Shown: piece after piece, positions 53,901 to 64,000 of the stretch | Layout of the letters: each line of letters starts with the position of its first letter | Numbering within the stretch: the stretch's first letter is position 1 | Source: Flavobacteriales bacterium | GTDB taxonomy: Bacteria > Bacteroidota > Bacteroidia > UBA10329 | DNA length: 64,000 nucleotides | Reading direction: 5' to 3' | Assembly: GCA_021739695.1 (NCBI GenBank) | Contig: JAIPBM010000011.1 | Span: 1 to 64,000 of the forward strand | Program-made: the position numbers and the translations under genes | The notes under the pieces: model-generated | Told to the model about the DNA's origin: nothing | Databases searched by the model: none | Seen by the model: only the letters and a program-made list of their open reading frames with translations

Positions 53901-56286
53901 ACCTGGACTTCTTCCAAATAATGAACTTTACTTCGTTCCAATAACTCTTTACCACTACGACCCAGTTGCAGGTAATTATATTATTAACGCCAATTGCTGG
54001 AATATTGGAACCGTAACAACCGTTAGTTATCTCCCACCAGTAACGTCTGTAGTAACCCCAGATTGCCAGACAAATACGGTAACAGTTACTGTAAATGGAG
54101 GTTATCCAGAGGTTTTTGGAGGTGACTTCACTGCATCCAATTTGGTTCCAGCTACGGCCAATTTCGTAAACATCACATGTCAGAATGGAGGTGATATTGT
54201 GATTGAGAATCTACAGGATGGTGACAATTATTCGTTCGATATTACCGATGCAAATGGCTGTCCACATCCTATTACCGGTGGACCATTTGTTGCGCTACCA
54301 ATTGCAGATGCTGGTATTGATGCCCAAACATGTATTCTTTCCTATGATCTAGAGGCAATTGCCAGCTACGGAACGGGCTCTTGGACCGGAGGACCTGCTG
54401 GAACAGTATTTTCTCCTAGTGCCAATACCCCAAATGCAACAGTTACCGTCCCATCTGCTGGCACCTTCACTTTTACATGGACAGAAGACAACGGAAACGG
54501 GTGCGTTGCATCGGATGATGTTGTCATTACCTTCTCACTAATGAGTATTCCTGCTGTGATAACAGATGCGGCTTGCGGATCAACAGACGGACAGATCGTT
54601 GTTGCGCCTCAAGGTGGAGTTGGTCCATACACTTACAGTTGGACCAGTGGAGGAAACTCTCCAGTAGAAACAGGTTTGGGAGCTGGCATCGTCACCGTGA
54701 CGGTAACAGATGCAACCGGTTGTAGCCTAGATTCTACGTTCGTGGTAATGCAACCTATCACGTTCAATTATGTGGTGAACACCGCTGATGAAACATGTTT
54801 CGCTGCATGCGATGGGCAAGTGAGTATTGTACCTGACGGCATTGGTCCTTACACCTACGGATGGACTCCGAATGTGGGTAACTCTGGACAAGAAAACAAC
54901 CTTTGCCGAGGAAACTATCAAATCCTAGTAGCTGATCAAGATGGTTGCACGCAAGTTGTACTCCTTACCATTGGCGGTCCAACAGAAGTCGTAGCTCAAG
55001 TAAGTTCCGATGTAAGCGAAGTGTGTATCGGTAGCTCTGCGAATCTCACAGCAGTAGTAGTCGGTGGAACTCTTCCGTACAGCGCGTATCAGTGGACCTC
55101 CAATCCAAATGACCCTTCTTTGGTTGCCAATGTTCAAAATCCAACTGTAAGCCCAACACAAACAACGACTTACACGCTTGTAGTGACAGATGCAAATGGC
55201 TGCACATCAGCTCCTAAAGTTGTGACCATTGATGTCCTTCCTCCTCTTACGCTAAACGTGATCAGGCCGTTTTTCAGTCCTGATACCACGATTTGCCCAT
55301 ATGATTTCGCTACACTGAACCTAATAGCTGGAGGAGGCGATGGAAACTATCAGGTCTACCTTCTCCCCGATAACGTCAACCCTGTAACACTTCCACTAGA
55401 CACACAACCTGCTGTTACGACCACATTCAATTTCATGGTGCTTGACGGATGTGGAACACCTCCAGCGTTCGCATCAAGCACGGTTACTGTAGTTCAGCTA
55501 CCATTAATTCAAATTGATGCACAACCTGATAGTGGTTGCCACCCACTCACAGTTGATTTTACCGATCTAACGCAACCAACACCCACATCGTGGAATTGGA
55601 ATTTTGGAGACCCAGAATCAAACTCGAATTCTTCAACTGTTATTGACCCGACACACGTTTATTCCAGTCCAGGGCTTTATGATGTATCGCTGTCAATCAC
55701 AACAGCGGAAGGCTGTGTTACTGATACTGTATTGAGTGATTTCATCGAAGTGTTCCCACTCCCTTATGCGAATTTCGATATGAACCCTGAAGTGACAAAC
55801 CTTCTTGATGCAGAAATAGATTTCACCGACAATTCTACAGGAAACATTGCGAGCTGGAATTGGAACTTCGGTGATGGATCCGCATCAAATATAGAAAACC
55901 CAACACACTTGTATAGCGATACTGGAACCTACACCATAGACCTTTTAGTCACAACTATTCACGGCTGTACAGACGAAGTTTCGCGCCAAGTAATCATCGA
56001 GCCAGACTTTATGTTCTACGTTCCAAATGCTTTTACACCAAACGTTGACGGAAAAAATGATGGCTTCCGAGGTTATGGTCAAGGTATAGATTGGGACACT
56101 TACCAAATGTCAATTTTTGACCGATGGGGAGAGCTCATTTATTATACCGAAGACATCAATGACCCATGGGACGGAAGCTACAAAGGAGCTCAAGTAGAAA
56201 ATGATGTCTACGTGTGGAAAATCGGATTCAACGACTTTAGAGGAAACGACCACCAGTATTATGGACATGTCACATTACTTCGATGA
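50935..56286 (+). CDS. giant T9SS type B surface protein with P-domain-like, PKD, SprB-like and CHU_C domains
   Basis: A 1783-residue secreted protein. ATG 50935 begins [11 protein letters not shown] with a signal peptide ending NAFAQ (residue 29). An N-terminal jelly-roll-like region (~40-220) contains [11 protein letters not shown] and [20 protein letters not shown] region at ~315-480 resembles a proprotein-convertase P-domain ([32 protein letters not shown]). Several Ig-like Cys-rich segments and SprB-like repeats (~1180-1360: [22 protein letters not shown]) follow. PKD domains ([26 protein letters not shown]) precede CHU_C (~1680-1783: [28 protein letters not shown]). The CHU_C is nearly that of the 46607 protein, so these two are a recent pair. 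ATG 50923 is also in frame. Confidence 0.93.
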   Translation: MKQTRPFYSRGIWFALILAPFISLNAFAQCDVIANATYSEITCGECVTLSHFGSTQGNISFSEDFNSGQPTGWSFTQQASFNNPCSPNGVDGTTHLWMGDQSAAPRSLETLPLNFGPAVAPAGGTICFDMLFAQQGNASPCEGPDEPQEGVYLQYSINGGATWITINYFDPNGGNDPQLVNWNNWCFPIPAGALVNGVQFRWFQDADSGAEYDHWGIDNVEIIVNDPTVQYTWVHDGYTTPLPGDNPTPVCPLATTTYTVNMTSANGNCTDNIQVVVVNPVVTVNAGPDQQVCPGDCINLAGTATVIFDPGGLTTFSNNQTEDFDASIIGGATVNVNVQDLNMTTVNPNSLVEVCLSSLTFEGGLLGTDGVELLSLTLVCPDGTTVLLTPDGIAPAGGGLFGNPSYYENACFVSSGGTALSGANPEPITGTFNSNQSLSGMDGCTANGVWSIEVSAGGLIGGNGTFDGWSITFNDEPEEYTPDVLWSPTTYMAAGQETTLTPQVCPNAATTYTLTASDDAGCVTVTDNVSITIDQNCCDPQTPPIQGPTPLCQNATGNVYSVTNTPGSTYAWTVPAGATITAGQGTNSITVSFGTSGGQITVVETINCGDGPAITFDVVVDPAQTLVVTNPAAVCQPGTVDLTSAAVTAGSTGGGALTYWTDAGATNALANPAAVATSGTYYIQAGSGSCSDIQPVSVTVNNCVGCTMDALDMQLSDCYTSGQGFLQYDVEGTLTFSNPPATGQLIVSDCYQNIQTFNPPFVSPLVFTYSGLPQDGLPCDFGAVFTDDQACLISATYIAPPTITYYFAECTSGAGVVDGTIEFNNPPATGTIVVSIFDGTNTQVTNIQPPFNSPEAWQVTGLDPAASTYVITYYFSDFPTCEQIQTIQCGCAAEGGTTTTTVSGDGTIDFILCDGDQLDIVNNGDYSFPEDEGPLGPYPYQPAYTFLVYGCPPTPGVFPGDDPCFAGIIPSDGSMMDINDPNSIFALFPPGLLPNNELYFVPITLYHYDPVAGNYIINANCWNIGTVTTVSYLPPVTSVVTPDCQTNTVTVTVNGGYPEVFGGDFTASNLVPATANFVNITCQNGGDIVIENLQDGDNYSFDITDANGCPHPITGGPFVALPIADAGIDAQTCILSYDLEAIASYGTGSWTGGPAGTVFSPSANTPNATVTVPSAGTFTFTWTEDNGNGCVASDDVVITFSLMSIPAVITDAACGSTDGQIVVAPQGGVGPYTYSWTSGGNSPVETGLGAGIVTVTVTDATGCSLDSTFVVMQPITFNYVVNTADETCFAACDGQVSIVPDGIGPYTYGWTPNVGNSGQENNLCRGNYQILVADQDGCTQVVLLTIGGPTEVVAQVSSDVSEVCIGSSANLTAVVVGGTLPYSAYQWTSNPNDPSLVANVQNPTVSPTQTTTYTLVVTDANGCTSAPKVVTIDVLPPLTLNVIRPFFSPDTTICPYDFATLNLIAGGGDGNYQVYLLPDNVNPVTLPLDTQPAVTTTFNFMVLDGCGTPPAFASSTVTVVQLPLIQIDAQPDSGCHPLTVDFTDLTQPTPTSWNWNFGDPESNSNSSTVIDPTHVYSSPGLYDVSLSITTAEGCVTDTVLSDFIEVFPLPYANFDMNPEVTNLLDAEIDFTDNSTGNIASWNWNFGDGSASNIENPTHLYSDTGTYTIDLLVTTIHGCTDEVSRQVIIEPDFMFYVPNAFTPNVDGKNDGFRGYGQGIDWDTYQMSIFDRWGELIYYTEDINDPWDGSYKGAQVENDVYVWKIGFNDFRGNDHQYYGHVTLLR

Positions 56287-56399
56287 TTAATCAGTCAATG
56301 TCAATCAAAGCTCTGCAATTCACCCATTTACCGAGGTTGTTGCTGATTGAATGGATTGAACATTTACTTACATTTGACAATTCTATAAAACCCCCTTCA

Positions 56400-57692
56400 A
56401 TGAGAATATATTTTAGATTGTTTGCGACAGCAATGATTATGTTGCAATTGTTTTCCAATGGAACTAGCGCTTTAGCTCAAGACAACGTTGGTATTGGCAC
56501 TACAACTCCTCATGAGAATGCCATATTGGATGTTTCTTCCAATAAGAAAGGACTTCTTATCCCCCGATTGAATACACTTCAGAGAACTACACAGATCAAC
56601 CTAATTGCTGGAGCCGATGGTCTAATTGTGTATGACACTGATCTTTCTCAATTCTGCTACTGGGATGAAACCAATGCACAATGGGTCTGTATTGGAGGTG
56701 GCTTTGGGTCTACTGGCCCAACAGGTCCTACAGGAGCTCAAGGTGCTGCGGGCCCAGCTGGAGCACCCGGCAGTAATGGAGCAACAGGCCCTCAAGGCCC
56801 AACAGGTGTTGGAGTTGCTGGCCCAACTGGTCCAACCGGTCCCGTTGGAGCTAACGGATTACCTGGAAGCACGGGAGCCACTGGCCCTGCTGGCCCTGCT
56901 GGCCCAACTGGAGCAGACGGAATTGCTGGTCCTACTGGCCCACAAGGACCAACAGGTCCTTCGACAGGAGTTCCTGGCCCGACAGGACCTGCTGGAGCGA
57001 ATGGTGCAACTGGTCCCGCTGGTGCGAACGGTGCAACTGGTCCTGCTGGTCCTGCGGGCGCTCAAGGGCCTGCGGGAACAAATGGTACGAACGGAGCAAC
57101 TGGTCCTGCTGGCCCTGCCGGTCCTCAAGGGCCCGCTGGAACGAATGGTACGAACGGGGCAACAGGACCTGCTGGTGCTCAAGGCCCTGCGGGCCCTCAA
57201 GGTCCCGCTGGACCTACAGGCTCTTCCGGAACTGCGGGTCAAGGAATTAGTCAAGCCTCCGCAACATCTGAAGTTCGAATTATTGGAACAAATGACGGTT
57301 CATACAGCAGTTCAGCTGGAGTGGGTTACACTCCTGGGGCGTTTCAATTGGTTGATGCTATGTCTGTCACACGAACTGTGACGAGCGGAAGCTCCTTATT
57401 GGTCTCTTTCAGTGGTCATGTCGAAGTTGACGACCTAAACTGGTATGGACCTGAACTAATCTATTTCAGAATTTTGCGAGATGGAACAGAAATAGGTAGA
57501 ACAGCAACGTACACACATGATGACGCTTACTATTTCATTAATTCTAATGTTGCCTTGGTTGTAGGTGATACGCCCGCAGCTGGCAATCGAACGTACACTG
57601 TGGAATGCTGGATTCCCGACACTTATGGTTCAGGAACGGAATCTTTTAACATAAAAGAGAGGTATCTGACCGTAACGGAAATTCGACCGTAA
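56400..57692 (+). CDS. exported collagen-like protein with C-terminal globular domain
   Basis: A 430-residue protein from ATG 56400 with a signal peptide ending SALAQ (residue 27). A longer frame from ATG 56283 overlaps the previous stop but puts 39 odd residues before the signal peptide. Residues ~28-100 carry the module [32 protein letters not shown] and W-CIGGG. About 175 residues of Gly-X-Y collagen-like triplets follow (56706-57240), rich in GPT, GPA and GAN, with breaks near VGVAG and PSTG. The C-terminal ~150 residues ([41 protein letters not shown]) look like a beta-sandwich trimerisation head. It is probably a trimeric surface fibre. Confidence 0.88.
   Translation: MRIYFRLFATAMIMLQLFSNGTSALAQDNVGIGTTTPHENAILDVSSNKKGLLIPRLNTLQRTTQINLIAGADGLIVYDTDLSQFCYWDETNAQWVCIGGGFGSTGPTGPTGAQGAAGPAGAPGSNGATGPQGPTGVGVAGPTGPTGPVGANGLPGSTGATGPAGPAGPTGADGIAGPTGPQGPTGPSTGVPGPTGPAGANGATGPAGANGATGPAGPAGAQGPAGTNGTNGATGPAGPAGPQGPAGTNGTNGATGPAGAQGPAGPQGPAGPTGSSGTAGQGISQASATSEVRIIGTNDGSYSSSAGVGYTPGAFQLVDAMSVTRTVTSGSSLLVSFSGHVEVDDLNWYGPELIYFRILRDGTEIGRTATYTHDDAYYFINSNVALVVGDTPAAGNRTYTVECWIPDTYGSGTESFNIKERYLTVTEIRP
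56706..57240 (+). repeat. collagen Gly-X-Y coding repeat
   Basis: A run of about 175 codons with glycine every third residue. A near-duplicate block of ~60 bp is seen at about 57061-57120 and 57121-57180, encoding [16 protein letters not shown] twice. Triplet-repeat DNA of this sort expands and contracts easily, so length is likely to vary between strains. Confidence 0.9.
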
Positions 57693-57750
57693 ACCGTTGA
57701 TGCAGAGCATTAAGCTAAAACTTTTACAGAAACTCAAAACACATAACACA

Positions 57751-58176
57751 ATGAAGTCTACATCCGCAATCATACTAGGATTTTCGCTGGTGGTACTATG
57801 CTCCAGCAATGGATTTAGCCAAGGTTCACCCGTCAAACGCAATACCAATTTTGAAGTTGGAGACGTCCTTAGTTCTTCTACAGGAACTATAACTGGAGAC
57901 CTTCGAAAAGCTACTGTCGGAGATGACGAAGCGATTGCTGTGTTCACTGGTTCAAACTCGAACCTACGTAGTGATGTAATTAGAACCAGCGGTGTGGTCT
58001 CAGTCAAAGTATCGGAAACAGTTAAAATTTCGAAAGGCGATTTGTTAGCCGTTGCTGAAGACGGAAAGGTTGGGAAATTAGAGAAAAGTGGAACTTCGAT
58101 AGGAACAGCTGTATCAGAACCACAAAACGGTATGGTAAAAGTGAGATTGAACTTTGAATATGTAACAGTTAAGTGA
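57751..58176 (+). CDS. small exported beta-barrel-like protein (DUF2190-like pattern)
   Basis: A 141-residue protein from ATG 57751 with a signal peptide ending GFSQ (residue 24). The mature part has FEVGDVLSSSTGTI, VSVKVSETVKISKGDLLAVAEDGKVGKLEKSG and IGTAVSEPQNGMVKVRLNF. The GD-L----DGKV pattern followed by IG-AV-----G-V-VRL is like the DUF2190 family of phage capsid-decoration-type beta-barrels, a tentative similarity. A longer frame from 57697 (MMQSIKLKLLQ) lacks a better signal. It lies 58 bp after the collagen-like gene and before the terminator at 58218-58253, and is probably co-expressed with it. Confidence 0.65.
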   Translation: MKSTSAIILGFSLVVLCSSNGFSQGSPVKRNTNFEVGDVLSSSTGTITGDLRKATVGDDEAIAVFTGSNSNLRSDVIRTSGVVSVKVSETVKISKGDLLAVAEDGKVGKLEKSGTSIGTAVSEPQNGMVKVRLNFEYVTVK

Positions 58177-58217
58177 TTATAGCTCATTTAATGAGCAATA
58201 CAGAGTCAATTGCAGAA

Positions 58218-58253
58218 AAAAGGGGTGTTTCAAACGAAACGCCCCTTTTTTTT
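58218..58253. terminator. strong bidirectional rho-independent terminator
   Basis: A 14-bp stem with one G-T pair (58218-58231 and 58236-58249) and an aaac loop is followed by a T-run on the plus strand and preceded by an A-run that serves as the T-run on the minus strand. It ends both the T9SS/collagen operon and gyrB, which are convergent here. Confidence 0.92.
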
Positions 58254-58269
58254 GTAGCTAAAAACCAAA

Positions 58270-60237
<1,968 letters not shown>

Positions 60238-60359
60238 TTATTTTGGGTTAAATCAAATCAACCCCCGAAGATACTCAAAACACCCCCGAAAGCCCCGTAA
60301 ATACTGGGGTTTCGTTCTCATTTATCAACAAAAAACGGGCAGTTTTACACACCCTGAAA

Positions 60360-62054
60360 TCAGAAGCTGAAATGCAGTCCGGCAATGAAGCTGAACCGTT
60401 GTGCTTGATACTGATTCCATACTTCATAACGAAGTGCAGCAATGTTTCTTAGGTCCACAAAAGCACCCAGCCATCTTCGGTAGCGGTATTCTACTCCGAT
60501 ATTGGCATCCGCATATCCTTTAAGCGTTATTGGAGTCATGCTCACAACTCCCATGGAATCGGTACTGAACCCGCGCGCAACTCTTGCTCCATAGGCGCTG
60601 ATGGAAGCCTTGAAGATGAGTTTGTCTTTGAGATTGTAATTACCTGCAAACGTGAACCGGAATGGTGCCTCGTGCCAAGGTTTGATACTGTCTGTTGGCA
60701 TTACAAAAAGTCTATATTCCGCTTCGGCAACCAGTTGAAGTTTGCTTTTCAATTGATAACTCAAAGCTCCTTTAAAACTCGTTACGCGCACGTCATGGAA
60801 CTCAGCGAGAAACTTATTGCCCAAGCCGTTTGATGTGTCATTGACGAAGAACATCTGCTGTCCGGTAATGATTTCTGCTACGGAAAGATCATAACCAATG
60901 CTTCGTGTGATGCTTCCTTTAAAGCCACCATAAATATTCAACCTTTCCCAGCTATTGCTAAGCGCTTGGTTTGTGTTGAAATATGGATTGACCTGAGAAA
61001 TGGAGCGCAATCCATTACGTTGAACTCCGCCTTTTGCTCCTACATAGAATCGGAGCATGTCTTTCACGATGAAATAATGAAAATTCACCACTGGAAAAAG
61101 GAGAATCTTGGTAGTCGTGTCGTTTACATCGAGTGCGAAATTCACTCCAAGATCAATTCCCCAACGTTCTCTTCTTGCTCTGAATTCAGGCTGAATTCCC
61201 CAGATTAAATTATTGGTCTTAAGACTTGGTTGAGCCAGATTGTAATAATCGAACGCAGTTCGGATGAACATCTGTTCTTTCTTGATCTTGAATGCAACTC
61301 CAGCCGATAGTGCGGCATAATGCTCTTCGGCTTGGAAATTATCGCGCGTGTATTTATAGGCAATGGCTGCTTCGTTGAGCAGATGAAGCTTTTTCTCGCG
61401 CAGCGCATTCAGATCTAAATTGAAGCCCACATGATGAAATACCTGATGCATGCTATCACCTTTGGCCGCATTGGCATTGCCAAATGTGACATCTGAAAAC
61501 TTGAATCCGTAGTAGTAATTTTCATCCACATCATATTCCAGTTTGCCAGCCAACACATGATTCTTCATGAAATATTTACCAAATCCGGTGATGCCAGCAT
61601 CAGTAAAACCAAAGTTTCGAACCTTGTTCAGCTTTGCGAATGAAGCGTGGTAGCGAGCAAAGAAACCTGCTTGATATTTTTTACTGCGTAGGCTGCTAAA
61701 ACTCGCCTCGAAAAACGGCATGGTGTAATTCCCGAATCCAGCTTTCACAAATCCGTTGTAAAGCTTTGCCAATGGCTCGTTCGAAAGTGTTGCTGCCCGC
61801 AATGGCTCCGCTTCATAACCGATCTCCTTGGTTTTTGGCAGCACAGAATAATTGACTGGAGCCAAACTGGCCGAATCGTGTTTTACTTCTGGCTTGGAAA
61901 GGATTTTTCGGGCATCTCTGGCCACAGGACGATAATCTTTGCGAATAGTGAAGCGCAAACTGTCTGGAAGTTGCTGACTTGTCTGCGCAAACAGACCGCT
62001 ACCAACACTGGCTAAAAGCAGCACAAGAACGATTCGAGAAACCATCTTTTTCAT
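60360..62054 (-). CDS. outer-membrane beta-barrel protein
   Basis: A 564-residue protein with signal peptide MKKMVSRIVLVLLLASVGSG, cleavage after LFAQ (residue 24). The mature protein has a ~70-residue periplasmic plug-like start, then long alternation of amphipathic strands ending with Phe (AGLHFSF at the C-terminus), typical of an outer-membrane barrel. No TonB box or carboxypeptidase-like domain was recognised. ATG 62054 overlaps the stop of the TPR gene by 4 bp (ATGA), so both proteins are translationally coupled. Pairing of such a barrel with a TPR protein recurs in Bacteroidota genomes (my recollection), where the role is unclear. Confidence 0.8.
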   Translation of the reverse strand: MKKMVSRIVLVLLLASVGSGLFAQTSQQLPDSLRFTIRKDYRPVARDARKILSKPEVKHDSASLAPVNYSVLPKTKEIGYEAEPLRAATLSNEPLAKLYNGFVKAGFGNYTMPFFEASFSSLRSKKYQAGFFARYHASFAKLNKVRNFGFTDAGITGFGKYFMKNHVLAGKLEYDVDENYYYGFKFSDVTFGNANAAKGDSMHQVFHHVGFNLDLNALREKKLHLLNEAAIAYKYTRDNFQAEEHYAALSAGVAFKIKKEQMFIRTAFDYYNLAQPSLKTNNLIWGIQPEFRARRERWGIDLGVNFALDVNDTTTKILLFPVVNFHYFIVKDMLRFYVGAKGGVQRNGLRSISQVNPYFNTNQALSNSWERLNIYGGFKGSITRSIGYDLSVAEIITGQQMFFVNDTSNGLGNKFLAEFHDVRVTSFKGALSYQLKSKLQLVAEAEYRLFVMPTDSIKPWHEAPFRFTFAGNYNLKDKLIFKASISAYGARVARGFSTDSMGVVSMTPITLKGYADANIGVEYRYRRWLGAFVDLRNIAALRYEVWNQYQAQRFSFIAGLHFSF

Positions 62055-64000
62055 TCTACTTCCATTTCAAGTTGATACTCCTCGTCCTCATCTACTTCAA
62101 AAATGTCGTCACGCACTTTTCCTTCCTGCTCAAATTCAATATCCCAGCCAGCGCCATCTTTTCGTTCTTCCAATTTTGGCTGCATATCATTCACTCGTTC
62201 AAGCTTGAGCTGCGCCTCTTTCTTTAGTTCTCCGTCATAATTGTCGATGAGATTTTGAAGCGTCAGTTTGGCCTGAAACAGGTCATTCCTAGCGATGTAA
62301 TCATCAGCAAGAAGCAGGAACGATCTCGAGATCCATTCTCCGTAACTCGGGAAGATGTTGACCATTTCGAAGACCAATTTTTCTGATTGGTCATACTCCT
62401 GCTCCAAATAATGAATGTAAGCCAAGTTGTAGAGCGCTTCTGCTCCAATCTCGCTGTTCGACTCAAGTAAGGTTTGCTTGAATCGCTCTTGCGCCATACG
62501 CAAATTGTTCTCCGCTAAGGCACATTTGGCCGATGTCAAGCTCGCTTCGGCAAGAATTTCTTCGGGCACTTTATCCGAGCGCTGAAGCTTTAAGGCATAT
62601 TCATGTGCTTGCTCGAAATTGTTGAGCAAATAATTGCAGCGCATCAAACCAACTCGTGCTTCCATGAGGTTTTCTGCGTTTTCGGCAACTTCCTCAAGCA
62701 TGGTAAATCGTAATAATGCATCGTTGTACTTTTTCTGGAAGAAATAGATCTCCGATGCCGACATCAGCGACCTTTCGGTGAATCCGTTCTTTTTGAACTC
62801 CAGCACATGATCAAATCCAACAAGTGCCTGATCATAATCCTTTAGCTGAACCGCAGCTTCTGCTCTGTAGAAATTGGCGTTCAATTTAAAATATCCGTTC
62901 GGGAACTTATCGAGATAGGACTTGAACTCTGTCATTGCTCCCGCAAGGTTTCCGCGCAAGTACATCAACTCAGCACTTTCGTAATAAGAGGTGTCCAATG
63001 CGCCAGTTGTGATGTCAGGGAAATTGTTGGCGGCCACGTATTTTTCAAATCCAGGAACATCGCCCCGTTCCACGTAGATCTTTTGGATCTTCATCAATGC
63101 TTCCTTGGCTTCTTCTGTTGCCGGATAATTCTCCGCCACATCTTCAAACAATGGCAGCGCCTGCGCGTCCAAACTTTGATTGTAGAACAAAAGTCCTTTG
63201 TTCAGTTTGGCTTTAGGCACATAACTCGAATTCGGATGTTCTGAAATCACCTTATCGAAATACCTGATGGCTTCGGAACTGTTATCCGTAAAGAAGAATG
63301 TCTCGGCAATTTCATATTTGGCATCGGCTGCAAAATCGGTTTCAGGATAGTTCTCCAACATGGCTTTCAACGTTTCCACTTTTGAAGCATTTTGCCCATC
63401 TAGCCCATAGCAAACAGCAATTTGGAAGATCGCGTAGTCAGTATCGAACTTATCGAACTTGATGGCCCTATCGTAAAACTCGATGGCTCGCTTGTTATTC
63501 TTTTGCAGATAGTAAGCATCGGCAATTCGTAGCAAACCATCGTTCACTCGAAGCGAATCCACTTTTTCGTAATCGACAAAACGTCTGAACCAACTGATGG
63601 CATCATCAAAGCGCTGATTCTCGAAATAAACGTAAGCCAGTCCGTAATGAGCCAAACCGAATTCGGAAAGATTGATGGCGCTTGGCGCCTCCATGAATAG
63701 CTTGTAGTGTGACTCTGCAGCATTCCAACGCTGCATCCTAGAATACGTTTCTGCTTGCCAAAAAATAGCCTGTGCAGTGATTTTCGGATTGACCGGATAC
63801 TTATCTGAACGTTGGAAAAAATTGACCGCTGTCTTAAATATCAGGTCATTGAAGAGTTCAGTTCCGCGCAGATAAGCAATGCGCTGATAGGTTTCCTTCA
63901 GCCCATCGTTCACCACTTTCATCTTATCTATAGATTTCAGCGCGCTTTCGTAATTGTGAGTCGTGAGATAAACCTTCAACAGAAAATTGTAGGCTTCGTC
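62051..64000 (-). CDS. tetratricopeptide-repeat protein (5'-truncated by window edge)
   Basis: About 650 residues are visible, and the frame stays open to the right edge (it reads DEAYNFLL before the first TTG), so the N-terminus lies outside. The whole visible part is made of ~34-residue TPR units, for example YGLAYVYFENQRFDDAISWF, YEIAETFFFTDNSSEAIRYF, AKLNKGLLFYNQSLDAQALP and LYNLAYIHYLEQEYDQSE. The last ~60 residues are acidic (VDEDEEYQLEMEVE). TPR arrays form protein-binding solenoids. It probably sits in the periplasm and scaffolds an envelope complex with the barrel protein that follows, with which it overlaps by 4 bp. Confidence 0.85.
   Translation of the reverse strand, partial: DEAYNFLLKVYLTTHNYESALKSIDKMKVVNDGLKETYQRIAYLRGTELFNDLIFKTAVNFFQRSDKYPVNPKITAQAIFWQAETYSRMQRWNAAESHYKLFMEAPSAINLSEFGLAHYGLAYVYFENQRFDDAISWFRRFVDYEKVDSLRVNDGLLRIADAYYLQKNNKRAIEFYDRAIKFDKFDTDYAIFQIAVCYGLDGQNASKVETLKAMLENYPETDFAADAKYEIAETFFFTDNSSEAIRYFDKVISEHPNSSYVPKAKLNKGLLFYNQSLDAQALPLFEDVAENYPATEEAKEALMKIQKIYVERGDVPGFEKYVAANNFPDITTGALDTSYYESAELMYLRGNLAGAMTEFKSYLDKFPNGYFKLNANFYRAEAAVQLKDYDQALVGFDHVLEFKKNGFTERSLMSASEIYFFQKKYNDALLRFTMLEEVAENAENLMEARVGLMRCNYLLNNFEQAHEYALKLQRSDKVPEEILAEASLTSAKCALAENNLRMAQERFKQTLLESNSEIGAEALYNLAYIHYLEQEYDQSEKLVFEMVNIFPSYGEWISRSFLLLADDYIARNDLFQAKLTLQNLIDNYDGELKKEAQLKLERVNDMQPKLEERKDGAGWDIEFEQEGKVRDDIFEVDEDEEYQLEMEVE

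Noticed and set aside
56283-56399. Start of the collagen-like gene at ATG 56283 overlapping the previous stop
   Set aside because: The ATGA overlap is attractive, but it puts 39 residues in front of a clear signal peptide beginning at ATG 56400.
56859-57254. Minus-strand and second plus-strand frames across the collagen repeat
   Set aside because: Triplet-repeat DNA leaves several frames open. Only the Gly-X-Y frame has a signal peptide and conserved ends.

Overview
The window is from a Gram-negative Bacteroidota genome, most likely an uncultured Flavobacteriales/Flavobacteriia-type organism. The main evidence is a set of secreted proteins ending in the gliding-motility (CHU_C) type B sorting domain of the type IX secretion system (T9SS). 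SprB-like repeats, PKD domains, a FISUMP lipoprotein, YfhO, DUF4834 and a CarB without its allosteric domain fit the same group. Most genes are complete. A TPR gene runs off the right edge, and a short open tail may run in from the left edge. I see no rRNA, tRNA, CRISPR array, integrase or transposase.

Layout. 1-8430 holds mainly housekeeping genes: thioesterase, glyA, a FabK/NMO-like flavoprotein, an aldo-keto reductase and exonuclease III. It also holds a four-helix-bundle gene between inverted repeat arrays (2103-2890), and a GIY-YIG nuclease and a cytosine-5 DNA methyltransferase on either side of exonuclease III. 8714-17751 encodes secreted proteins: a giant adhesin-like protein, an S74-chaperone protein, two lipoproteins and one exported protein, with a 2OG-Fe(II) oxygenase on the other strand. 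17910-25185 holds fused isobutyryl-CoA-type mutase icmF, coupled to a beta-helix-like membrane protein, and a sugar-lactone oxidase coupled to a membrane protein. 25257-29013 holds a YdcF-like protein, a DUF486 protein and valS. 29080-41371 (minus strand) is a polysaccharide block (two glycosyltransferases, flippase, sulfotransferase, YfhO) with a T9SS propeller protein inside it, preceded by carB. 42441-58176 (plus strand) is a cell-surface island: ECF sigma factor, a membrane-anchored CHU_C protein, three large T9SS type B proteins, a collagen-like protein and a small exported protein, closed by a strong terminator. gyrB and an outer-membrane barrel/TPR pair end the window.

The most interesting structure is in the repeats. 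(1) An IVS-like cassette, a four-helix-bundle gene between inverted arrays, lies in ordinary intergenic DNA. (2) A 71-bp element with terminal inverted repeats is bounded exactly by a 48-bp duplication of the 3' end of a gene and supplies that gene with a new stop codon. A partial relative lies at 3862-3886. (3) Repeat-like DNA appears to be read in frame inside icmF and valS. (4) An ECF sigma factor is paired with a protein that puts a T9SS sorting-type domain on an inner-membrane anchor. These are readings of sequence alone; no database search was possible.
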